Shown here one piece after another: positions 56,853-64,000 of a DNA stretch of 64,000 bases; the stretch's first letter is position 1; each line of letters starts with the position of its first letter. The stretch is taken from NCBI GenBank assembly GCA_963742535.1, contig CAVUMC010000002.1:2356001-2420000 (forward strand). The letters run 5' to 3'. Made by a program: the position numbers and the translations under genes. The notes beneath the pieces were generated by a model that saw nothing but the letters and a program-made list of their open reading frames with translations, was not told where the DNA came from and did not search any database. The DNA comes from VRUE01 sp963742535. Its GTDB lineage: Bacteria > Actinomycetota > Thermoleophilia > Solirubrobacterales > 70-9.

Positions 56853-57084
56853 GCCGCACCGGGTACTGCTCGATCGCGTCTCCGGGTACGCCGACGAGGC
56901 GGCTGCTTACATGCGCCGTCGTCGGGTCGCCCGCCAGCCCTTCGCCCGGCTCTATTACACCGAGGGTCGGGCCAGCGAGCACGCCGCCGACTCGCTCGCC
57001 GGCGCCGAGCTCTTCGCCGCCGCCGGGCGGCTGATCGAGGTCGCGGGAAAGCGACCGGGCACAGGAAAGCGGCCGAAGCCATGA
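56842..57084 (+). CDS. 80-aa hypothetical protein preceding tldD
   Basis: ATG 56842 (MPPKPHRVLLDRVSGYADEA), eleven bases inside the Roadblock-like gene. Basic protein with the central MRRRRVARQPFARLYYTEGRASEHAADSLAGAELFAAAGRLIEVAGK. No family recognised. Its stop overlaps the tldD ATG by four bases, placing it in the tldDE operon. Since TldD/TldE process peptides and small proteins in known systems, a small basic neighbour could be a substrate or an adaptor; this is speculation. Confidence 0.65.
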   Translation: MPPKPHRVLLDRVSGYADEAAAYMRRRRVARQPFARLYYTEGRASEHAADSLAGAELFAAAGRLIEVAGKRPGTGKRPKP

Positions 57085-58466
57085 CCGAGCTGATCGACTC
57101 AGAGGTTGCGGCACGCGTCCTCTCCCGAGCCTTGGCCAACGGCGGCGAGTTCGCCGAGGTCTTCGCCGAACGCAATGCTGGGCTGACGATGGCGATCGAC
57201 GAGTCGCGGATCGAAGCGGTGCAGTCGGGAGCGGCCGCGGGCGCCGGAGTGCGCGTGATCAGCGACGGCACCACCTATTTCTCCCACGTCGACGGACTCG
57301 ATCCGGCCGACATCGAGCGGGCCGCCGACGAGGCGGCGGCAGCGCTGCGCGCTGAGCGGTCCGAGCCACAGCCGCTGAGTGCGGTGGCTGCCACGCCGCA
57401 GCCGATCGAGGTGCCGCCGGCCGGAGTCCCCGCCGAGCGCAAGGCGGCGCTGCTGCGCGAGCTCGACGAGCGCGCCCGCGGCGCGGGCGGCGAGATCACC
57501 CAGTTCACCGCCTCCTACGCCGAGGCCCACCGTGAGGTCTGCGTGGCGAACTCCGAGGGCCTGCTCGCCGAAGACGACCGCACCAGGACGCGGATCGGAG
57601 CTCAAGCGGTGGCCCGCCGCGGCGACTTGGTTGAGACCGGCGCCGAGACGCTCGGCGCCCATCGCGGCTTCGAGCTCTTTGACAACGACCCTGGCTCGAT
57701 CGCCGACGACGCCGCGCGTAAGGCGCTGACCCTGCTCGATGCCTCCCCGGCGCCAGCTGGCTCGATGCCGGTGGTCGTGGGCGGGGGGTTCGGCGGCGTG
57801 CTCTTCCACGAGATGACGGGGCACGGCCTCGAGGCCGATCACATCCAGAAGGGGGCCAGCGTGTACGTCGGCAAGCTCGGTGAGCAGGTGGCGCAGCCGC
57901 TGCTGACCGCCTACGACGACGGTCGCTTGCCCAACGAGTGGGGGAGCGACGGGATCGATGACGAGGGCGTGCCGACCCAGAAGACGAGGGTGATCGAGGA
58001 GGGGCGGCTGATCGCCTACCTCTACGACGGGGTCACGGCGCGGCGCGACGGCGTTGCCTCGACCGGCAACGGCCGGCGCGAGAGCTTCCGCCACCTGCCG
58101 GTGCCGCGGATGACCAACACCTACATCGCCCCCGGTGAGGCCGAGCCCGAGGCGATGATCGCCGAGGTCGAGCGGGGCTTCTACGCCGTCTCCTTCGCCG
58201 GCGGGCAGGTCGATCCAGCTACCGGCGACTTCGTCTTCGGTGTCTCCGAGGGCTACCTGATCGAGGGCGGCAAGGTCACCCGTCCCTGTCGCGGCGCGAC
58301 CCTGATCGGCAACTGCCTGGAGGCGCTGGCGGCGATCGACGCCGTCGGCAACGACTTCGAGATGAAGACGGGAATCTGCGGCAAGGCCGGCCAGCGAGTT
58401 CCGGTCGGCACCGGCCAGGGCCACGTCCGCATCGCGGCGATGACCGTGGGGGGGACGGAGGTTTGA
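57081..58466 (+). CDS. tldD: TldD metallopeptidase subunit
   Basis: 461 aa. With TldE it forms the heterodimeric protease that cleaves peptides such as microcin precursors and antitoxins. The zinc motif is HEMTGHGLEADH (His and Glu of HExxxH near 245), with the third ligand expected in the ...CGKAGQ.. or CxG region near the C-terminus (MKTGICGKAGQRVPVGTG). GYLIEGGKVTRPCRGATLIGNCLEALAAIDAVGND is typical. ATG 57081 overlaps the upstream gene; the stop overlaps the TldE start. Confidence 0.93.
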   Translation: MTELIDSEVAARVLSRALANGGEFAEVFAERNAGLTMAIDESRIEAVQSGAAAGAGVRVISDGTTYFSHVDGLDPADIERAADEAAAALRAERSEPQPLSAVAATPQPIEVPPAGVPAERKAALLRELDERARGAGGEITQFTASYAEAHREVCVANSEGLLAEDDRTRTRIGAQAVARRGDLVETGAETLGAHRGFELFDNDPGSIADDAARKALTLLDASPAPAGSMPVVVGGGFGGVLFHEMTGHGLEADHIQKGASVYVGKLGEQVAQPLLTAYDDGRLPNEWGSDGIDDEGVPTQKTRVIEEGRLIAYLYDGVTARRDGVASTGNGRRESFRHLPVPRMTNTYIAPGEAEPEAMIAEVERGFYAVSFAGGQVDPATGDFVFGVSEGYLIEGGKVTRPCRGATLIGNCLEALAAIDAVGNDFEMKTGICGKAGQRVPVGTGQGHVRIAAMTVGGTEV

Positions 58467-59812
58467 TCGAGGCGGCTCGGCGCGCCGTTGAGGCGGCAAC
58501 GAAAGCTGGGGCCGGCGAGGCCGAGGCGTACGCGGCTGAGGACAGCGGTCGCGAGGTCCGCGTCCACGGCGGCGCGGTCGAGAGCCTGACGGCGGCGACC
58601 CAGCGCGGCCTCGGCGTGCGCGCTTGGATCGGCAAGCGGGTTGGTTATGCCTATGGCACCGACCTGTCCGCGACGGGCATCGCCGCCCTGGCTGAGCGCG
58701 CCGCTGAGGCGGCGCGGGTCGCCGACGAGGACGAGTTCGCTGGAGCGCCAGCGGGGGACATCACGGGCGACCCACTCGAGCTGGCGCTGAGCGACCCGAC
58801 GATCGGCGAGTGGTCGACCGGGCAGCTCGCCGACCTCGCGCTTGAGATCGAGCGGGTGGCGCTGGGCGTCGATGCGCGAATCGCCGGCGTCGAGCAGGCG
58901 GTCTACGCGGACTCGAGCGAGCGCGTCGCGATCGCCTCCTCGGCCGGAGTCGAGGGCGAGTACTCCAGCTCCAGCTGTTACGGCTACCTGCAGGCGCTGG
59001 CCGAGGGTGAGGACGGTCGCGAGACCGGTCTCGGCTTTGGACTGGGACGGGGGCCGGCGGCGCTGGATCCCGCGGCGATCGGCCGCGAGGGAGCCGAGCG
59101 GGCGCTGGCGATGATCGGCGCCGAGAAGCCCGCTTCGCGCGCCTGTCCCGTCGTCCTCGACCCGACCGTCGCCGCCAGCTTCGTCGGCTTGATCGGCCGC
59201 GGCCTCAGCGCCGGGGCCGTGCAGCGCGGCCGCTCGCCCTTCGCCGAGCGGGTCGGCGAGGAGGTAGCCGGCGAGGCGCTCACCCTGCACGACGACGGGC
59301 TCGACCCCGAGGGCTTTGCTTCCTCCCCGCTCGACGCCGAGGGCGTGCCCAGGCGGCGCACGGCTCTGGTTGAGGGAAAGACGCTGCGCACCTACCTCTA
59401 CGACACCTATACGGCCCGTCGTGGCGACGCCTCCTCGACCGGCAACGCGAGCCGAGCCGGCTACCGCTCACAGCCTTCGGTCTCAACGTCCAATCTCATC
59501 GTCGCTCCCGGATCTCTGGGCTTTGAGGAGCTTTTGGCGGAGGCCGGTGAGGGGGTGCTGGTGACCGACGTCGCCGGCCTGCACTCGGGCGTCAACCCGG
59601 TCTCCGGGGTCTTCTCGGTCGGCGCCTCGGGGCGGGCGATCCGCGGCGGTCAGCTGGCTGAGCCGCTGCGCGAGTTCACGATCGCCAGCGACCTCGTCTC
59701 GATGCTGCGCGCCGTGCGCGCGGTGGGAGCGGACGCGCGCTGGGTTCCCTTCAGCGGTTCGGTCAAGACCCCCTCGCTGCTGATTGGCGAGATGACGGTC
59801 GCCGGATCCTGA
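58463..59812 (+). CDS. tldE: TldE/PmbA metallopeptidase partner
   Basis: 449 aa, TTG start 58463 overlapping the tldD stop (TTGA). It resembles TldD in overall fold (AESGREVRVHGGAVESLTAATQRGLGVRAWIGKRVGYAYGT) but has no HExxxH motif, as expected for TldE/PmbA, which supports the zinc subunit. Typical segments are DDGLDPEGFASSPLDAEGVPRRRTALVEGKTLRTYLYD and VTDVAGLHSGVNPVSGVFSVGASG. A direct repeat CGGATCCTGAG covers the stop (59803-59813) and recurs at 59826-59836, perhaps a small local duplication. Confidence 0.93.
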   Translation: MIEAARRAVEAATKAGAGEAEAYAAEDSGREVRVHGGAVESLTAATQRGLGVRAWIGKRVGYAYGTDLSATGIAALAERAAEAARVADEDEFAGAPAGDITGDPLELALSDPTIGEWSTGQLADLALEIERVALGVDARIAGVEQAVYADSSERVAIASSAGVEGEYSSSSCYGYLQALAEGEDGRETGLGFGLGRGPAALDPAAIGREGAERALAMIGAEKPASRACPVVLDPTVAASFVGLIGRGLSAGAVQRGRSPFAERVGEEVAGEALTLHDDGLDPEGFASSPLDAEGVPRRRTALVEGKTLRTYLYDTYTARRGDASSTGNASRAGYRSQPSVSTSNLIVAPGSLGFEELLAEAGEGVLVTDVAGLHSGVNPVSGVFSVGASGRAIRGGQLAEPLREFTIASDLVSMLRAVRAVGADARWVPFSGSVKTPSLLIGEMTVAGS

Positions 59813-59914
59813 GCGACGACACCGTCGGATCCTGAGTCCCATGCGCTTTTACGGCCGTTTCCGCTGTTAGATTGCCGCCGATTTCAAACCACCATTCGAC
59901 CGAGGAGCTTCGAC

Positions 59915-60193
59915 GTGACTAAGGCTGAGTTTCTGGACCAACTTGCAGGCGACGAGCGGCTGGGCAGCAAGAAAGCGGCCAGCGACGCGGTTGACGCAGT
60001 GCTCGACGCGATCACCGAGACGCTGAGCGGCGGCGGCGAAGTCAGCTTCACCGGCTTTGGCAAGTTCCACGTCGCCGAGCGCGGCCCCCGTCAGGGCGTC
60101 AACCCCCGCACCGGCGAGCGGATCACGATTCCGGGCGGCAAAGTCCCTCGCTTCTCCGCCGGCTCGGCGCTGAAGACCAAGGTCAAAGGCTGA
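59915..60193 (+). CDS. HU-family DNA-binding protein
   Basis: 92 aa from GTG 59915, with GAGGAG seven bases upstream. Complete HU fold: MTKAEFLDQLAGDERLGSKKAASDAVDAVLDAITETLSGGGEVSFTGFGKFHVAERGPRQGVNPRTGERITIPGGKVPRFSAGSALKTKVKG. The conserved DNA-arm Pro is in NPRTGERITIP. Nucleoid protein that bends and wraps DNA. No long basic C-terminal extension, unlike mycobacterial HupB. Its TGA appears to be shared with the CTG start of pyrF. Confidence 0.93.
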   Translation: MTKAEFLDQLAGDERLGSKKAASDAVDAVLDAITETLSGGGEVSFTGFGKFHVAERGPRQGVNPRTGERITIPGGKVPRFSAGSALKTKVKG

Positions 60194-61086
60194 GCAACGC
60201 AGAGCCCTTCGCGGATCGGCTGGCGGCGCTTGTCGAGGAGCGCCGTAGCCAGATCTGCCTCGGCCTCGACCCGGATCCGTCGAAGCTCCTCTCCGGATTT
60301 GAGCCGCCAGAGGATTCCACCGCCACGGTCGCCGAGCGCGCGGCCCTGGCGGTGCTTGGGCACTGCCGCGCGCTGATCGAGCGCGCCGGCTCGTCCTGCG
60401 TCGCAGTCAAGCCCCAGCTCGCCTGCTTCGAGCGCCTCGGAGCGCCCGGTTGGGCTGCTCTCGCCGAGGTGTGTGAGGCGGCCCAGGCAGCTGGCTTGCT
60501 GGTGATCGCCGACGGCAAGCGCGGCGACGTGCCGGTCACCGCCGCCGCCTACGCGCAGGCGCTCGTCGGTGAGACCCCTACCCCTTGGGGATCCGTGTCG
60601 GGTCTCGGTGTCGATGCCTTCACTGTCAACCCGCTGCTCGGAGAGGACGCGCTCGAGCCGCTGATCGAGGCTGCGGCCGCGGCCGGTGCTGGGATCTTCG
60701 CCCTGGTCCGTACCAGCAACCCGGGCGCCGCCGACGTCCAGGACCTACCGGCACCTGAGGACCCCCTGCACGAGCGCCTCGCCGCACTGGTTGACCGTCT
60801 TTCTCCGCGCCTGTCGGGAGAGGGGGCGCTGAGCGGCATGGGTGCCGTTGTGGGGGCGACCGCGCCGGAGCACATCGCGCGCCTGCGTGCACTGATGCCG
60901 CGCTCGATTTTCCTCATCCCCGGCGTGGGGGCGCAGGGCGGCAAGCCGGAGCTGCTCGGGCCCGCCTTCTCCGCGGGGCGAGCCGCAGCGCTGGTCGCGG
61001 CTTCGCGCGGAATCGCCGCGGCAGACGATCCCACCGCTGCGGCGGAGAGCCTGCGCACCTCGGTTTGGGACGTTTCAACCGCCTAA
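60190..61086 (+). CDS. pyrF: Orotidine 5'-phosphate decarboxylase, CTG start proposed
   Basis: 298 aa. The conserved N-terminus (SNAEPFADRLAALVEERRSQICLGLDPDPSKLLSG) is in frame from 60190, with no ATG, GTG or TTG before GTG 60352, which would drop it. CTG 60190 overlaps the HU stop as CTGA, like the ATGA, GTGA and TTGA joints of this region. The enzyme is type-2 OMP decarboxylase of UMP synthesis: VKPQLACFERLG, IADGKRGDVPVTA (catalytic Lys), FTVNPLLGEDALEP and IPGVGAQGG. Alternative: a shorter protein from GTG 60352, lacking the LGLDPDP phosphate/Asp element, which is unlikely. Confidence 0.85.
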   Translation: MSNAEPFADRLAALVEERRSQICLGLDPDPSKLLSGFEPPEDSTATVAERAALAVLGHCRALIERAGSSCVAVKPQLACFERLGAPGWAALAEVCEAAQAAGLLVIADGKRGDVPVTAAAYAQALVGETPTPWGSVSGLGVDAFTVNPLLGEDALEPLIEAAAAAGAGIFALVRTSNPGAADVQDLPAPEDPLHERLAALVDRLSPRLSGEGALSGMGAVVGATAPEHIARLRALMPRSIFLIPGVGAQGGKPELLGPAFSAGRAAALVAASRGIAAADDPTAAAESLRTSVWDVSTA

Positions 61087-61143
61087 AACCGCCCGGACCG
61101 TATATACGATCCTCGGCTCTCATCAGCCTGCCCACCACGTCCA

Positions 61144-61467
61144 ATGAACAAGCGCTCCTCAGCCCTCGCCCGCATCTTCGCGGTGGCCGCTCTCGCGGTC
61201 GCCCTCGTCGTCGCGATCATCGCGATCAGCGGCGCGCTGGGCGGCGACGACTCGAACGGGTCGAGCGGGCGACATCACGGCGGCAAGGCGCACAAGGCCC
61301 ACCACGAGCACGTGCCCGTCACCTACGAAGTGAAGAGTGGCGACACCCTGATCTCGATCGCGCACCGAATGGGCGTGCCGGTGGCGCGGATCGAAGAACT
61401 CAATCCCGAAATCGATCCGCAGAGCCTGATCGTCGGCGAGCAGTTGAAGCTCAGAGAGCCACGCTGA
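61144..61467 (+). CDS. Membrane-anchored LysM protein
   Basis: 107 aa from ATG 61144. An N-terminal membrane helix (about 10-32) is followed by a His/Gly/Lys-rich linker (HHGGKAHKAHHEHVP) and one C-terminal LysM domain (about 59-105: TYEVKSGDTLISIAHRMGVPVARIEELNPEIDPQSLIVGEQLKL), which binds peptidoglycan. The His-rich linker could bind metal. The promoter region contains the palindrome CGTATATACG (61099-61108). Its TGA seems shared with the CTG start of the carboxypeptidase, so both envelope proteins would be translated together. Confidence 0.9.
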   Translation: MNKRSSALARIFAVAALAVALVVAIIAISGALGGDDSNGSSGRHHGGKAHKAHHEHVPVTYEVKSGDTLISIAHRMGVPVARIEELNPEIDPQSLIVGEQLKLREPR

Positions 61468-62633
61468 AGCTCGCGCCACTACTGGCGCTCCTCCTGGTCC
61501 TTGTCTTTCCGGCCGCGGGGCTAGCCAAGGGCCCGCCGATCGAGGCACGCTCCTGGGCGTTGACCGACGCCCGCAGTGGCGACGTCCTCGTCTCGCACGC
61601 CGGCGCCCGCGAGCTGCCGATTGCCAGCACGACCAAGTTGATGACCGCCTACGTGGCGCTGCACGAGCTGCCGCTTGACCGGATCGTTCGCGCCGCCCCT
61701 TACGAAGCTGAATACGGCGAGTCGCTGCTCGGTTTGCGGCCGGGCCAGCGGATCAGCGTGCGGGACTTGCTCTATGGCTTGATCCTGCGCAGCGGCAACG
61801 ACGCCGCTTATGACCTGGCGCTCGCCGCCGCCGGCTCAGTGCCGCGCTTCGTCAAGGAGATGAATCGCTACGCGGCGGCGCTTGGCCTCAGTCACACCCG
61901 TTACGCGAACCCGATCGGCCTCGATCAGAAGGGCAATTACTCGAGCGCCGACGATCTCGCCACGCTGACTCGACGCCTGGTCGCCATTCCCGCCTTCGCC
62001 AAGATCGCGGCCTCGCGCAGCGCGGTGCTGCGCAGCGTGCGGCCACGGCGGCGGATCGAGACGATCAACGAGCTGCTCAACATGGCTCCCTGGGTGACCG
62101 GGGTGAAGACCGGGCACACCTTCGGCGCCCTCTATGTCCTGGTCGGCTCGGGTCAGCGCCAGGGCGTCAAGTTGATCTCGGTAGCGGTCGGGGCGCCGAC
62201 CGACGAAGACCGCTTCAGCGACAACCTCGAGCTGCTCGAATACGGCTTCTCTCAGTATCGGCGGCGGCTGCCGATTCAGGCCGGTACTGCGCTCGCCCAT
62301 CCCTCGATCCGCTACAGCGGCGGTGAGCTGCCGCTGCGTGCCGCCCGTACGGTCGCGGTCGGCTTGCGCCCGGACCAGCGGCTCAGTGTCGAGATTCGAG
62401 CTCCGAGCGAAGTCGAGGGGCCAATTGAACGTGGCGAGAAACTGGGGCGAGCGAGCGTCTACATCGACGGGACTTTGGCCGCTTCGGTGCCGCTGCGTGC
62501 CGGGCATACGGTGGCCAAGGCAAGCCTGCTCGAACGCGTCGGCGACTTCCTCGACGACGAGAAGATTCCCGTCGCCATTGCGCTTTGCGTGATACTGCTC
62601 GGAGTGGTCCTGACGAGGCGCTTCGCACGATGA
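61464..62633 (+). CDS. D-alanyl-D-alanine carboxypeptidase (PBP5/6 type), CTG start proposed
   Basis: 389 aa if started at CTG 61464, which overlaps the LysM stop (CTGA) and directly begins a signal peptide (KLAPLLALLLVLVFPAAGLA). No ATG, GTG or TTG is in frame nearby upstream, and the next downstream one would remove the signal. Catalytic motifs: S55-TT-K58 (ASTTKLM), S110-G-N112 and K215-T-G (VKTGHT). A C-terminal helix (about 362-385, IPVAIALCVILLGVVLTRRF) anchors it. It trims peptidoglycan pentapeptides outside the membrane. The stop overlaps the kinase start (ATGA). Confidence 0.85.
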   Translation: MKLAPLLALLLVLVFPAAGLAKGPPIEARSWALTDARSGDVLVSHAGARELPIASTTKLMTAYVALHELPLDRIVRAAPYEAEYGESLLGLRPGQRISVRDLLYGLILRSGNDAAYDLALAAAGSVPRFVKEMNRYAAALGLSHTRYANPIGLDQKGNYSSADDLATLTRRLVAIPAFAKIAASRSAVLRSVRPRRRIETINELLNMAPWVTGVKTGHTFGALYVLVGSGQRQGVKLISVAVGAPTDEDRFSDNLELLEYGFSQYRRRLPIQAGTALAHPSIRYSGGELPLRAARTVAVGLRPDQRLSVEIRAPSEVEGPIERGEKLGRASVYIDGTLAASVPLRAGHTVAKASLLERVGDFLDDEKIPVAIALCVILLGVVLTRRFAR

Positions 62634-63586
62634 TCATCACGGTCACGCTCAACGCCGCGATCGACCGCACCGTTGCGGTGCCTAACTTCCGCCTTGGTAA
62701 TCGCCATCGCGCGGTTGAGACCCGCACTGTTGCCGGCGGTAAGGGGATCAACGTCGCCCGGGCGCTGAAGCTGCTCGGCCGGCCGGTGATCGCCACCGGG
62801 TTCGCCGGCGGGCCGACCGGCAACCGGCTGCTCGAACAGCTGCGCACCGAAGCGGTGCTGACCGACTTCACTCGCATTGCCGGCGAGACCCGGATCAACC
62901 TCGCCGTGATCGACCCCACCTCGGGTGAGCAGACCGAGATCAACGAGCGCGGCCCGGCGGTCAGCCCCGAGGAGGTCGAGCGCTTCGTCGGCCGGCTCAG
63001 CTACCTGGCCGATGGGGCCAAGCTCTGCGTGCTTGCCGGCACCTTGCCGCCCGGCGCGGGCGACGATCTCTACGCGCGCCTGGTCAAGGACCTAACCGCT
63101 TGCGGTGTGCCGGTCGTGCTCGACGCCGAGGGCGGGTCGATGCTGGCCGGCCTGCGGGCGGGCGCCGCGGTCGTCACCCCAAACGAGCGCGAGGCCGAGG
63201 AGCTGGTCGGCCAGGAGTTCTCCGACCGCGACGACCTCGTCCAGGGCCTAGGCGAGCTGGTCCGCCTCGGTGCCGGCGAGGCGGCGATTACGCGTCCCGA
63301 TGGCTGCGTCGCGGTGATCGGCGAAGGCTCCGAACGGCGATTCCTCGAGGTGCGCACTGAGCCGCTCGATCCGGTCTCCACGGTTGGTTCCGGTGACGCC
63401 TTCCTTGCTGGCTACGTCGCTGCCCGCTACGACGGCAAGCCGAGCGATGAGTGCCTTGCCTACGGGGTCGCATGCGGTGCTGAGTCGACCCAGCACTTTG
63501 GCGCCGGAGCGGTGGACCGCAACCAGGTCGAGCGCCTGCTCGGTGAGGTCCACGTCCAGGATTTGGAGGTCCCCGCCGAAGTGTAG
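62630..63586 (+). CDS. PfkB-family sugar kinase, 1-phosphofructokinase-like
   Basis: 318 aa from ATG 62630. Starts MIITVTLNAAIDRTVAVPNF with the VAGGKGINVARALKLLG motif near 40, typical of FruK/LacC-type kinases. C-terminal DPVSTVGSGDAFLAGYVAARYDGK (near 250) carries the catalytic Asp and anion hole. FruK phosphorylates fructose-1-phosphate; tagatose-6-phosphate kinase is the close alternative, and no PTS gene lies nearby to decide. Upstream overlap with the carboxypeptidase is 4 bases. A gap of 32 bases leads to guaB3. Confidence 0.88.
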   Translation: MIITVTLNAAIDRTVAVPNFRLGNRHRAVETRTVAGGKGINVARALKLLGRPVIATGFAGGPTGNRLLEQLRTEAVLTDFTRIAGETRINLAVIDPTSGEQTEINERGPAVSPEEVERFVGRLSYLADGAKLCVLAGTLPPGAGDDLYARLVKDLTACGVPVVLDAEGGSMLAGLRAGAAVVTPNEREAEELVGQEFSDRDDLVQGLGELVRLGAGEAAITRPDGCVAVIGEGSERRFLEVRTEPLDPVSTVGSGDAFLAGYVAARYDGKPSDECLAYGVACGAESTQHFGAGAVDRNQVERLLGEVHVQDLEVPAEV

Positions 63587-63618
63587 GCTGGGTTCTCAAC
63601 GCCACCTGGAGGACCGAA

Positions 63619-64000
63619 TTGGAGATCGAAATCGGTCGAGGCAAGAAGGGGCGGCGCGCTTACGGATTCGACGACATCGCGATCGTTCCTTCGCGCCGCA
63701 CCCGCGACCCCGACGACATTGACATCAGCTGGACCCTTGGCCCGTACCGTTTTGAGCTGCCGCTGGTGGCTTCGGCCATGGATGGAGTGGTCAGTCCCGA
63801 CACCGCCGTGCTCGTGCACGAGTTGGGGGGCCTGGGCGTGCTCAACCTGGAGGGAATCTGGGCCCGCTTCGAGGATGCCGAGGAACGGCTGGAGCAGATC
63901 GCTGCGGCACCCAAGCACGAAGCGACCCGGCTGATGCAGGAGATTTACGCCGAGCCGGTCAAGTCGGAGCTGATCGGCCAGCGGATCGCCGAGATCAAGT
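63619..64000 (+). CDS. GuaB3-type IMP dehydrogenase family protein, 5' part
   Basis: TTG start 63619 with GGAGG six bases upstream; about 127 residues before the window edge. Reads (M)EIEIGRGKKGRRAYGFDDIAIVPSRRTRDPDDIDISWTLGPYRFELPLVASAMDGVVSPDTAVLVHELGGLGVLNLEG. The IVPSRRTR, VSPxxAxxxxxLGGLGVLN sequence matches the actinobacterial GuaB3 branch of the family (GuaB2 is the real IMPDH). The catalytic cysteine loop lies outside the window. Function of GuaB3 in actinobacteria is debated; in cyanobacteria-like members it reduces GMP. Confidence 0.85.
   Translation, partial: MEIEIGRGKKGRRAYGFDDIAIVPSRRTRDPDDIDISWTLGPYRFELPLVASAMDGVVSPDTAVLVHELGGLGVLNLEGIWARFEDAEERLEQIAAAPKHEATRLMQEIYAEPVKSELIGQRIAEIK

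Noticed and set aside
57099..58499. 466-codon minus frame opposite tldD
   Set aside because: Shadow of tldD, whose HExxxH motif and length are convincing.
59803..59836. Direct repeat CGGATCCTGAG around the tldE stop as a mobile-element scar
   Set aside because: Too short, with no inverted ends or transposase; more likely a small local duplication.
60352..61086. GTG 60352 as the pyrF start
   Set aside because: Would remove the conserved FADRLAALVEERR...LGLDPDP region; the CTG start at the HU stop is preferred.

Overview
The window is high-GC bacterial chromosome, densely packed, with many 1-4 nt stop/start overlaps (ATGA, GTGA, TTGA and apparently CTGA). Gene content points to Actinomycetota: a split SUF operon with a Rieske ferredoxin, a CysO/Mec-type cysteine pathway, GuaB3, a DUF559 protein, a WS/DGAT acyltransferase and an Flp-like pilin. 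The very large secreted proteins with a 'LPDCRAYE..(T/S)P.DK' signature suggest class Thermoleophilia (Solirubrobacterales-like). That class assignment is inference. I see no rRNA, tRNA, CRISPR array, insertion sequence or prophage, and no gene-free stretch longer than about 300 bases.

Layout. 1-8.4 kb: the 5' end of a WS/DGAT gene, ispH, and a bidirectional copper-type locus. The minus arm holds a thioredoxin-fold protein without its cysteines, YcnI, a CopC-CopD fusion, a membrane-anchored protein and two small membrane proteins. The plus arm holds a third small membrane protein, a cupredoxin-like protein and a polytopic membrane protein. 8.4-16.4 kb: the iron-sulfur cluster assembly genes sufD, sufB, Rieske, sufU, sufS, sufC and an Rrf2 regulator, all on the minus strand but broken up by plus-strand genes. 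A shared inverted-repeat operator lies before both main units. 16.4-21.4 kb: an MFS pump, a NarL-type two-component pair interrupted by a divergent AbiEi/DUF559 gene, and htpX with a clear terminator.

21.4-39.8 kb is the most distinctive region. Six co-directional genes for exported proteins, four of them 783-1892 aa, are flanked by three paralogous TetR genes. The four large genes form two tandem copies of a two-gene cassette (beta-propeller protein plus repeat-module protein). The promoter before the secreted-protein operon and the one before the second TetR gene share a 21-nt identity and aligned -35/-10 boxes, so one regulatory circuit probably covers both.

39.8-45.5 kb carries a CysO-dependent cysteine pathway: an E1-like activator with an N-terminal rhodanese domain, the sulfur carrier CysO, CysM and the JAMM peptidase Mec. 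A delta-60-repeat protein and a glycoside hydrolase sit inside it. An identical 19-nt operator-like sequence overlaps the putative -10 boxes of the activator and cysM. 45.5-53.4 kb: a degenerate peptidase-like protein, DUF1802, and a minus-strand operon GT4 - coiled coil - nadB - hyuA - hyuB. 53.5-64 kb, mostly plus strand: an Flp-like pilin, a structured leader, rph - rdgB - CDF transporter, a Roadblock protein, tldD/tldE, HU, pyrF, LysM protein, D,D-carboxypeptidase, a PfkB sugar kinase and the start of guaB3. pyrF and the carboxypeptidase both seem to start at CTG codons overlapping the upstream stop.
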